The notes under the pieces were generated by a model. The model saw only the letters and a list, made by a program, of their open reading frames with translations, made no database searches and was not told the origin of the DNA. Shown piece by piece: positions 34,351 through 40,940 of a DNA stretch of 64,000 bases. Numbering within the stretch: the stretch's first letter is position 1; the number at the start of each line of letters is the position of its first letter. The position numbers and the translations under genes were made by a program. The stretch is from positions 62,001 through 126,000 of the forward strand of contig JADLFL010000016.1 in the NCBI GenBank assembly GCA_020845575.1, read 5' to 3'. This DNA comes from Acidobacteriota bacterium. GTDB taxonomy: Bacteria; Acidobacteriota; Vicinamibacteria; Vicinamibacterales; Vicinamibacteraceae.

Positions 34351-34926
34351 TCAGACGGCATACGCGGCCTGCGTGAGCAGGGCCAGTTGTCTCGCTCCGT
34401 ATGCCGCCGCGTCGCGGCCGCGCGACGAGGCCACTTCGGTGATGGCTTCACCGAACACGTCGACCAGTTCCTGCCACGTCACCACGCCGACGGCCACGCC
34501 TTCCGAACCCGCCGGGCCCATGCGCAGTCGCGGCAGGAGTTGTCGCACGTCGGTCATCGCGTGCGGCGTGACGAAGATGGCCGCGCATGCGGGTCGCCCC
34601 GCCGACCGCACGAATCGCTGGAGCGCCCGCCGGGCGTCGGCCAGGTCCACACGCCCGTCGCCGTGCCACACCCAGGGAATGAGGCCCCACACCATGACGT
34701 CCGTGGTGAGGACCCAGGTGGCGGGCGGGCCCGGCTGGCGCCAGGCCTGCACCTGCTGTGACTCGCGCGGGATGATCGGCATGGTCTCGAGCGACCAGGC
34801 GCGGGCGGCCAGGCGGCGCTGCCAGTAGCCGATGGGCAGGGCCGCGAGCACGTGCGCGGCCACCTGCGTCGCCATGGCACCGCGAATTCTCAATGCGTCG
34901 ACGGGTTGCAGATCGAGGCTACGCAC
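34351..34926 (-). CDS. Protein of unknown function
   Basis: The GTG start at 34926 overlaps the stop of the preceding gene by 8 bp, giving 191 residues. The protein looks soluble with mixed helices and strands: AAHVLAALPIGYWQRRLAARAW, PATWVLTTDVMVWGLIPWVWHGDG, ACAAIFVTPHAMTDVRQLLPRLR and GVVTWQELVDVFGEAI. No catalytic motif or known family is recognised. The tight overlap with the small cysteine-containing protein at 34919-35179 indicates co-translation and a shared role. Codon use matches the neighbours, so it is probably a normal resident gene. Confidence 0.6.
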   Translation of the reverse strand: MRSLDLQPVDALRIRGAMATQVAAHVLAALPIGYWQRRLAARAWSLETMPIIPRESQQVQAWRQPGPPATWVLTTDVMVWGLIPWVWHGDGRVDLADARRALQRFVRSAGRPACAAIFVTPHAMTDVRQLLPRLRMGPAGSEGVAVGVVTWQELVDVFGEAITEVASSRGRDAAAYGARQLALLTQAAYAV

Positions 34927-35179
34927 GATCGTTCGCCTCCGCGTGTTGGCGCAGGAACGTCAGCGACCCCGCCGTCTCGCCGAGCGACAGCCGGGCCTGC
35001 GCCCAGAGGCCGACGGCCTCGTGCCGCGGGCAGGACTCGGTGTCCTCGCACGTGCAGTCCGGAGACGCGGCGCCGTGGCGACGGACGTGGGCGACCATGC
35101 GGTCGTGCCAGGAACAGAGTTCATCGATCAACTCGGCGGCGCCGGTCGACGAGATCAGGTACCGATACGGGTGAGTCAC
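34919..35179 (-). CDS. Small conserved-looking protein with a Cys/His cluster
   Basis: This 86-residue protein starts MTHPYRYLISSTGAAELIDELCSWHDRMVAHVRRHG and continues with a cluster CTCEDTESCPRHEA that could bind a metal, then a helix (LWAQARLSLGETAGSLTFLRQHAEA). There is no signal or membrane segment. I do not recognise the family. It is the first gene of a two-gene unit with 34351-34926 (8-bp overlap). Confidence 0.6.
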   Translation of the reverse strand: MTHPYRYLISSTGAAELIDELCSWHDRMVAHVRRHGAASPDCTCEDTESCPRHEAVGLWAQARLSLGETAGSLTFLRQHAEANDRA

Positions 35180-35504
35180 GAGATGGACCTCCGCCCGGGC
35201 GGCGCCGGCGCGTCAGGAGACGCACGCGAACGTTCGCTCGGGTGAGCAACGAAACTTGAAAACGGATCGAAGGGAGGCTTAGGGTCGCCGGCGGCGGCTC
35301 AGGGGGAGCCGTGTTTTACCGACGACCGGCGATCGGGAAGATGCGCAGTCTCATGTCGAAGGATCGACGACTACCCGCGACGAAGAAACTGAGGAGCGCC
35401 TGCATCGTGTGTGGACCTTGGGGGAGCATAGCCCCTCGCGCATCAGAGGTCAAGTGGAGCGGCTGCCACCACCGCACACCTGCCGGCCGGATCGAGGGGA
35501 CGAC
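35180..35504. other. Gap between the two-gene unit and ligD
   Basis: Nothing is recognised in this stretch of about 325 bp. An open plus-strand frame from 35311 runs into the 3' end of ligD, but its Ser/Arg-rich composition marks it as an antisense shadow. The segment should hold the promoter of the minus-strand pair ending at 35179. Confidence 0.35.
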
Positions 35505-37613
35505 TCACGTCAATCGATCGAGGACGGCATGGAGATCGACGGGACGGCCCCGGAGGACGGGGTTCCAGATGTCGCCGACGGCATCGAAGCGCTGCATGAC
35601 GGCGGCGAGCGTGAAGTCGTCGGGGCGGACGTCCTCGTCGAGTTCGTGCCAGAGGAGCGGGGTCGACACGCCCGCGAACTCGTTCGCGCGGACGCTGTAG
35701 GCAGAGGCGAGCGTCTTGCCTTCGATGTTCTGGAGGTAGTCGACGTACACGGTGCGTCCGCGTCTGGCCACGGCGCGCTCGACCGTCGCCGCCTTCGGAT
35801 GCCGACTCGCCACGGCGGTGGCCACGATCTGACACAGCAACTGTCCCGACTCGTACGACGTACCCGGCGCGAGCGGGAGGTAGACGTGCAGTCCCGACGA
35901 CCCCGACGTCTTGACCGCCGCGGGCACGTCGAGCGCGTCGAGGGCCTCATGGACCCATCGCGCCACGTCACGCACCTGCGTGAAGGGGACGCCGGGCATC
36001 GGATCGAGATCGATCGCGACGAAGTCGGCGTGAGACGGCGTGTCCACGCGCGAGAACCACGGGTCGAACGAAATCGCGCCGAGTTGAACCAGATAGAGCA
36101 GTGTCGACAGCGATCCGCCAATGATCCGCGGGGTCGGTCCCTCGTCGCGGTCATCGCCATCGACGATGGCCACCCGGACTCCTGCCGGGACCGCGTCTGG
36201 TGCGCGCTGCTGATAGAACGACTTGCCCTGGACGCCGTTGGGGTATCGCTTCATCACGAGTGGGCGATCCGCGACGATCGGCAGCAGCCATGGGGCGATG
36301 CGCGCGTAGTAGCGGAACAGATCCCCCTTGGTGAGTCCCGACGAGGGCCAGAACACCTTGCGCAGGCTCGTCACGTCGAGCGCGCCGTCGGGCAGTGTCA
36401 GGGTGCCATCGCGTCCGGCGTCTTCGAGAGACCGGATCTGCGTGACGAGATCGGTCGGCTCGGGGGCGTGGCCAGTCGCGCCGAAAACGGTGTGGGTTGC
36501 GCGATCGTGTGTCGCGATGTAGGGCGTGCGCGCGTCGGCGGGTGAGGGGGGCGCGTCGACGGCGTCGATGCCGACATCGTCGCGCAGGCCGAGGAAGACG
36601 GGATGACGAAGACGGCCATCGGGTGTCCACTCGCCGAAGCGCACCTCGCAGAGCAGGTGCGGCTCCACCCAATGATGACCACGGCCCGCCGGTGGATCGA
36701 CGAACGGCGATCGTGCCGTCGCGAGCGGGCGCAGCCGTGCGAGGACGGCGTTGATCGTGGGCACGCTGAATCCCGTCCCGACGTTGCCGGCGTACTGCAG
36801 CGACGGGCGGCCACAAGGGCCGTCCCTACGTGCGATGGGCGTGACGGCGTTCTCGTCTGTCGGCGTGACGGGGGTGCCGACCATGAGGGCACCGAATCCG
36901 GCACGGGTGCCTTTCGGATCGGTCCATCCGCCGATCACGAGCGTGGCGCGCTTGTGCAGCTTCACCTTTCGCCACGTCCGGGAGCGCGTGTCCGACAGAT
37001 ACGGGGCGTCGGCGTGCTTCACGACCACTCCCTCCCATCCCTCGCGTTCTGCGCGCGCGAGGACGCGCCGGCCGTCGCCCGCCGTGTAGCCGCCTTCGCG
37101 CAGGTGCTCGCTGGTGCGCACGTGCAGCAGGTGTTCGAGGCGGGCGCGCCTGTCGGCGAGGGGCAGGGGACGGAGGTCTTCCTTGCCTTCACGCAGCAGG
37201 TCGAACACGACGAGCGCCGTCGGCGTGGTCGCCGCACGGCTGGAGATGGCTGCTGCGCCGGTCAGATGCATGCGCGACTGCAGCGCGGAGAAGGAGGCCG
37301 GACGGCCCTGGCTGTCGAGCGCGACGATCTCGCCGTCGAGCACGAGGGGCACCTCGACCTGCGCCGACAGTTCGCGCAGGGCCCTGACGATTTCCGGAAA
37401 TTGCGCGGATTTGTCGTGGCCGTTGCGCGACAGTATCGCCACGCGGGGTGTCGGCCGGCCGGGTTCGACGACCACGATGGCCCTGATGCCGTCGAATTTC
37501 TGTTCGTAGATCAGCGCCGGATTGTCGAGATTGACGGCAGTCGGCTCCGCGGCGGTCGCCAACATGGGTGCCGGGGGTACCTCGTCACGCCAGACCTGGA
37601 CCAAGCGGGCCAT
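35505..37613 (-). CDS. ligD: ATP-dependent DNA ligase D (ligase plus polymerase domains)
   Basis: This 702-residue enzyme joins DNA ends in bacterial non-homologous end joining. The N-terminal ligase domain has the nucleotidyl-lysine motif EQKFDGIRAI (Lys39), LDGEIVALD and EGVVVKHADAPYL. The OB domain follows with WRKVKLHKRATLVIGGW. The C-terminal primase/polymerase domain starts near residue 405 (SLRKVFWPSSGLTKGDLFRYYARIA) with the acidic site VAIDLDP and SGSSGLHVYLPL. No phosphoesterase domain is present. The order ligase-polymerase is one of the known LigD arrangements. Between FGALMVG and LQYAGNVGTGF the OB domain carries about 25 extra residues that derive from a repeat hairpin. It is divergent from ku, 136 bp apart. 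Confidence 0.94.
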   Translation of the reverse strand: MARLVQVWRDEVPPAPMLATAAEPTAVNLDNPALIYEQKFDGIRAIVVVEPGRPTPRVAILSRNGHDKSAQFPEIVRALRELSAQVEVPLVLDGEIVALDSQGRPASFSALQSRMHLTGAAAISSRAATTPTALVVFDLLREGKEDLRPLPLADRRARLEHLLHVRTSEHLREGGYTAGDGRRVLARAEREGWEGVVVKHADAPYLSDTRSRTWRKVKLHKRATLVIGGWTDPKGTRAGFGALMVGTPVTPTDENAVTPIARRDGPCGRPSLQYAGNVGTGFSVPTINAVLARLRPLATARSPFVDPPAGRGHHWVEPHLLCEVRFGEWTPDGRLRHPVFLGLRDDVGIDAVDAPPSPADARTPYIATHDRATHTVFGATGHAPEPTDLVTQIRSLEDAGRDGTLTLPDGALDVTSLRKVFWPSSGLTKGDLFRYYARIAPWLLPIVADRPLVMKRYPNGVQGKSFYQQRAPDAVPAGVRVAIVDGDDRDEGPTPRIIGGSLSTLLYLVQLGAISFDPWFSRVDTPSHADFVAIDLDPMPGVPFTQVRDVARWVHEALDALDVPAAVKTSGSSGLHVYLPLAPGTSYESGQLLCQIVATAVASRHPKAATVERAVARRGRTVYVDYLQNIEGKTLASAYSVRANEFAGVSTPLLWHELDEDVRPDDFTLAAVMQRFDAVGDIWNPVLRGRPVDLHAVLDRLT
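36804..36826. repeat. Hairpin repeat inserted in frame inside ligD
   Basis: GGGCGGCC, a short ACAAG loop and GGCCGTCCC form a strong stem, followed by TACG. On the coding strand it is read as part of IARRDGPCGRPS, a Cys/Pro/Arg-rich insert in the ligase OB domain. The same kind of 'GGG-GCC-ACAAGGG' hairpin is a dispersed intergenic repeat type in many bacterial genomes. Here it sits within a gene and keeps the frame. Confidence 0.55.
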
Positions 37614-37653
37614 GCGGCGTAATCATCAGAGTCTGAGCGACCGATAGCAAGAA

Positions 37654-37688
37654 GGCCGGCAACCGGCAATGGGCAACCGGCAACCGGA
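37654..37688. repeat. GGCAACC heptamer tandem repeat between ligD and ku
   Basis: The array reads as heptamers: GGCCGGC leading into AACCGGC, AATGGGC, AACCGGC, AACCGG, so the period is 7 with few mismatches. It lies in the divergent control region of ligD and ku. The same heptamer family occurs at 59371-59483 and 60191-60224. Confidence 0.7.
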
Positions 37689-37749
37689 CATCCGCGTCGC
37701 GCGCCGTACGGGCCCGACCAGCGCTGTCCACCTGTAGATCGAGAATTCG

Positions 37750-38607
37750 ATGGCTGCACGAGCGACGTGGAAGGGACATCTCAAGCTGAGTCTGGTGACC
37801 ATCCCGATCCGGGTGTTCCCGGCGACGGACGCGCACGCCACGATCAGCTTCAACCAGTTGCACGAGGTGTGCCAGACGCGCATCCAGCAGAAGAAATGGT
37901 GCCCGCACTGCGAGCGCGAGGTGCCCAATTCGGAGATCGTGAAGGGCTACGAGTTCTCCAAGGGGCGCTACGTCACGGTCACCGAGGACGACCTCTCGAA
38001 GGTGCGTCCCGAGTCCACGCGGCTCATCAACCTCACGCAGTTCACGACCGTCGACCAGATCGACCCCATCTACTTCGAGCGGCCGTACTACCTCGCTCCT
38101 GATGGCCCCGTCGCCTCGGAAGCGTTCGCGGTGATCCGCGAGGGCATGAAGGGGAAGGCCGGCATCGGCAAGCTCGCCCTCTACGGGCGCGAGTACATCG
38201 TCGCCGTCCAGCCGCGCGAGAACGGGCTCGTGATGTACACGCTGCGGTCCGCCGACGAGATCCGCAGCATGTCGCAGATCGAGGAGCTCGACGCGGTGCC
38301 CGCCACGCTCCGGCCCGAGGAAGTGAAGCTCGCCCAGCAGGTGATCGGCACCTTCGAAGGCGACCTCGACATCACGAGTTTCCACGACACGTACCAGGCC
38401 GCCCTGCGCACGCTCATCGACGCGAAAGTCGGCGGCGAGGAGATCGTCCAGACCGACGAGGAAGCCCCCGCGAAGGTGGTGGACCTCATGGAAGCGCTCC
38501 GCCGCAGCCTCGAGACGGTGAGTGCCGCGAAGAAGACGCCCGCGAAGGCCACGCTGGCGTCCGGGCGGGCTGACACCGCCGAGAAGAAGATCCGCAAGCG
38601 CGCGTGA
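37750..38607 (+). CDS. ku: Ku DNA end-binding protein
   Basis: This 285-residue protein begins MAARATWKGHLKLSLVTIPIRVFPATDAH, the conserved bacterial Ku start. It continues ISFNQLHEVCQTRIQQKKWCPHCEREV, with the CxxC of the core bridge, then KGYEFSKGRYVTVTEDDL and TVDQIDPIYFERPYYLAPD. Ku homodimers thread onto broken DNA ends and recruit LigD. The C-terminus is a basic Lys/Ala-rich tail (AAKKTPAKATL...KKIRKRA) of the type that stimulates LigD and DNA translocation. The gene is divergent from ligD, making a complete NHEJ pair. Confidence 0.96.
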   Translation: MAARATWKGHLKLSLVTIPIRVFPATDAHATISFNQLHEVCQTRIQQKKWCPHCEREVPNSEIVKGYEFSKGRYVTVTEDDLSKVRPESTRLINLTQFTTVDQIDPIYFERPYYLAPDGPVASEAFAVIREGMKGKAGIGKLALYGREYIVAVQPRENGLVMYTLRSADEIRSMSQIEELDAVPATLRPEEVKLAQQVIGTFEGDLDITSFHDTYQAALRTLIDAKVGGEEIVQTDEEAPAKVVDLMEALRRSLETVSAAKKTPAKATLASGRADTAEKKIRKRA

Positions 38608-38670
38608 TCACCGACTCCCCCGTATGATCGTGTTTTCGCGCTCACGGAACGCGCGTGTGAAAGGATTGTC

Positions 38671-39498
38671 GTGATCGAGCCGTTGACGGCCGTCGTGCCC
38701 GCGGTGCTGGCGCTCAGTGATGTCGCAGCAGCCATGGGCATCGACAGCGCGCCGCTCTGGAGCCTGGCCAGCCTGATGTCCCTCGCGACGCTCGCCGCAC
38801 TCGAGATCGTGCTGGGGATCGACAACGTCATCTTCATCGCGATCCTCTCCGGGCGGCTGCCTCGCGAGCAGCAGCCCAGGGCCAGGCAACTCGGGATCGG
38901 CATGGCGGTCATCTCGCGCCTCGCGCTCCTGCTCGCCATCTCCTGGGTGATGAGCCTCACACGCCCGCTGTTCAACCTGCTCGGACAGGGCGTCTCGGGC
39001 AAGCAGTTGATCCTGCTGCTGGGCGGCCTGTTCCTCATCGGCAAGGCCACGTTCGAGATCCACCACAAGCTCGAAGGCGAAGCGCACGACACGTCGAACG
39101 CGAGAGTCGGTGCGACGATGGCGGGTGTCGTCGCGCAGATCATGCTGATCGACATCGTCTTCTCGCTCGACTCGGTGATCACGGCCGTGGGCATGACGCC
39201 TCACGTGCCGATCATGATGGTGGCCGTCATCCTCGCCGCCGCCGTCATGCTGATCTTCGCCGGACCGATCAGCGACTTCGTCGCGCGTCACCCCGCGATG
39301 AAGATGCTTGCGCTGGCCTTCCTCATCCTGATTGGCGTGATGCTCGTGGCCGAGGCGTTCGGGCAGCACATCGACAAGGGCTACATCTATTTCGCGATGG
39401 CGTTCTCGCTCGTCGTGGAACTGCTCAACATGCGTCTGCGCACCAAGCCGACCGAACCAGTCGAACTCCATCGCTCGACGATGCCGAGGACGTCGTGA
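38671..39498 (+). CDS. TerC-family integral membrane protein
   Basis: The GTG start at 38671 follows an AAAGGA site and gives 275 residues with about seven membrane helices. The TerC signature is clear: ALEIVLGIDNVIFIAILSGRLP in an early helix and AQIMLIDIVFSLDSVITAVGM in the second repeat, each with a buried Asp-Asn/Asp pair. GKQLILLLGGLFLIGKAT is also typical. TerC proteins are implicated in metal ion export, notably Mn at the membrane during protein secretion; the tellurite role is historical. It overlaps the next small gene by 4 bases (GTGA), so they are coupled. Confidence 0.9.
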   Translation: MIEPLTAVVPAVLALSDVAAAMGIDSAPLWSLASLMSLATLAALEIVLGIDNVIFIAILSGRLPREQQPRARQLGIGMAVISRLALLLAISWVMSLTRPLFNLLGQGVSGKQLILLLGGLFLIGKATFEIHHKLEGEAHDTSNARVGATMAGVVAQIMLIDIVFSLDSVITAVGMTPHVPIMMVAVILAAAVMLIFAGPISDFVARHPAMKMLALAFLILIGVMLVAEAFGQHIDKGYIYFAMAFSLVVELLNMRLRTKPTEPVELHRSTMPRTS

Positions 39499-39920
39499 GC
39501 ACGCAGCACTACGGGAATCACGTGCATCGGCCGCTTCCGACGGCCATTGCCGGCATGGGCTGGCTGCTCGCACTCGTGGGGTTCGTCTCGGGATGGCTCG
39601 GGTACGCGTGGGGTCCGTCCGTCGGTGCGGCGGGACTCCTCGTCGCAGTGGCGTCGCTTGTCGCGACCAGCCGGCTCTACACGACGCGGCTGCAGGATCG
39701 GATCATCCACCTCGAAGAGCAGCTGCGCGCGGAGCGCCTGCTCTCGGCCGCGCAACGCGCGCGTTGGCAGCGCCTCAGCCAGAAGCACGTCGCTGCCCTG
39801 CGATTCGCGTCAGACGATGAGTTCGCGACGCTGCTGGATCGTGTCGTCGACGAGGGCATGTCCGCCGACGCGATCAAGCGCGCCGTGACGGCGTGGCGCG
39901 CCGACCACAACCGGACCTGA
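39495..39920 (+). CDS. Small two-helix membrane protein, DUF6526-like
   Basis: The GTG start at 39495 overlaps the TerC stop by 4 bases; the product is 141 residues. Two membrane helices (AIAGMGWLLALVGFVSGWLGYA and VGAAGLLVAVASLVATSRLY) are followed by a cytoplasmic tail: TTRLQDRIIHLEEQLRAERLL, then KHVAALRFASDDEFATLLDRVVDEGMSADAIKRAVTAWRAD. This tail pattern (RLQDRIIxLEExxRxxxLL, LRFASDxELxxL, IKxAxxxWRxD) matches proteins annotated DUF6526. Function is unknown. Coupling to TerC suggests a common membrane role. Confidence 0.65.
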   Translation: MSTQHYGNHVHRPLPTAIAGMGWLLALVGFVSGWLGYAWGPSVGAAGLLVAVASLVATSRLYTTRLQDRIIHLEEQLRAERLLSAAQRARWQRLSQKHVAALRFASDDEFATLLDRVVDEGMSADAIKRAVTAWRADHNRT

Positions 39921-39933
39921 CCCAGGGCCACCG

Positions 39934-40875
39934 TCACTTGACGTCGGAGATGGTCTCGCTCGTGGTCACGTTGAACTTCCGGTAGTCGGAGTAACGCGTC
40001 GTCGAGGAGAGGTCGAAGCGGCGGAAGATCAGCGTCCTGCCGGCCAGTCTGTACTCGGCCTCCGCGGGCAGCCAGATCTCGCCGTTCACGCGCTCCCGGC
40101 GGAAGACGATGGCGCTGCCCTTGTGCATGCGGGCGAGCAGGCCGAGGCCGAAGGTGATGTCGTCGATGACGTCCATCTCGAGCCGCACGACCTGTCGATC
40201 CACCTCGTCGACCCAGGCGCGTCCCTGCATCCGCTTCAGGTATTTGCCCGCGTCGCTCTTCGTGTGCGCGCGCTTGCGCGGCGTGAGACTCGTGAGAACC
40301 ATCGAGCGTCCGTCGAGCCGCTCGCGGCCGATGACGGCGATCGCGTACACGGCGAAGACGTCGTCGATCATGGCCTCCTGCTCGCGTCGTTCCTTCGCCT
40401 GCTTCGAGAGTCGCTTCTGCCGCTGGGCGGGTGTTTCGACGCGAATCTGTTCGAGGCGATTGAGCACGGTCGTGCGGTGTGCCTCGTCGCGGCGTGCGAG
40501 TTCAGCCGCCGGCAGCGGCCGGCCGTCGACAGTGACGAGGCGTTTGTACGTCTCGCCCGGGACCTGTGAGGGGTAGACCTCGAACTCGCGCCACGGCCCG
40601 AAGTAGACCTTGCCGAGCTTGGTGACCTTGACGTCCTGCCGCCGCTCCTTGAACGTGTACTGCCGCAGCAGATCCTCGTCGGTCCGGAGCCCGGCCCGCA
40701 CGTCGCGGATGAGCGCGGCGGCGTCAGGCAGCGGCGCGTCGGGCTGGCCGGCCGCCATCGCGCCGGTGGTCCAGCAGGCCGGGAGTACCGCGAGCGTCAA
40801 CAGCAGGGCTGCCGGCAGCGAACACAGGCGTCGCCGGTGCCGTCGTGTCGGGCCGGATCTGGCAGGAGCGTCCAC
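39934..40875 (-). CDS. Exported protein of unknown function
   Basis: From GTG 40875 the product is 313 residues; a TTG at 40926 is another in-frame start but lies only 14 bp from the divergent gene. The N-terminus has a basic region and a hydrophobic core LPAALLLTLAVLPACWTTGAMA; the LPAC could be a weak lipobox, so it is either a lipoprotein or periplasmic. The mature part has LLRQYTFKERRQDVKVTKLGKVYFGPWREFEV, a highly charged helix (RQKRLSKQAKERREQEAM) and DRQVVRLEMDVIDDI...GEIWLPAEAEYR. The latter recalls lipoprotein-sorting (LolA-like) beta folds but is not conclusive. The family is unassigned. Confidence 0.6.
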   Translation of the reverse strand: MDAPARSGPTRRHRRRLCSLPAALLLTLAVLPACWTTGAMAAGQPDAPLPDAAALIRDVRAGLRTDEDLLRQYTFKERRQDVKVTKLGKVYFGPWREFEVYPSQVPGETYKRLVTVDGRPLPAAELARRDEAHRTTVLNRLEQIRVETPAQRQKRLSKQAKERREQEAMIDDVFAVYAIAVIGRERLDGRSMVLTSLTPRKRAHTKSDAGKYLKRMQGRAWVDEVDRQVVRLEMDVIDDITFGLGLLARMHKGSAIVFRRERVNGEIWLPAEAEYRLAGRTLIFRRFDLSSTTRYSDYRKFNVTTSETISDVK

Positions 40876-40940
40876 GACTGATAGGACGCGGTTCGTGGGG
40901 GCGCGGTCGACTCGTCTGTGCGACAATCGAGGCCCTGCGC

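Noticed and set aside
35311..35700. A 129-residue plus-strand ORF overlapping the ligD 3' end
   Set aside because: Ser/Arg-rich with no motif; most of it is antisense to the conserved polymerase domain of ligD.
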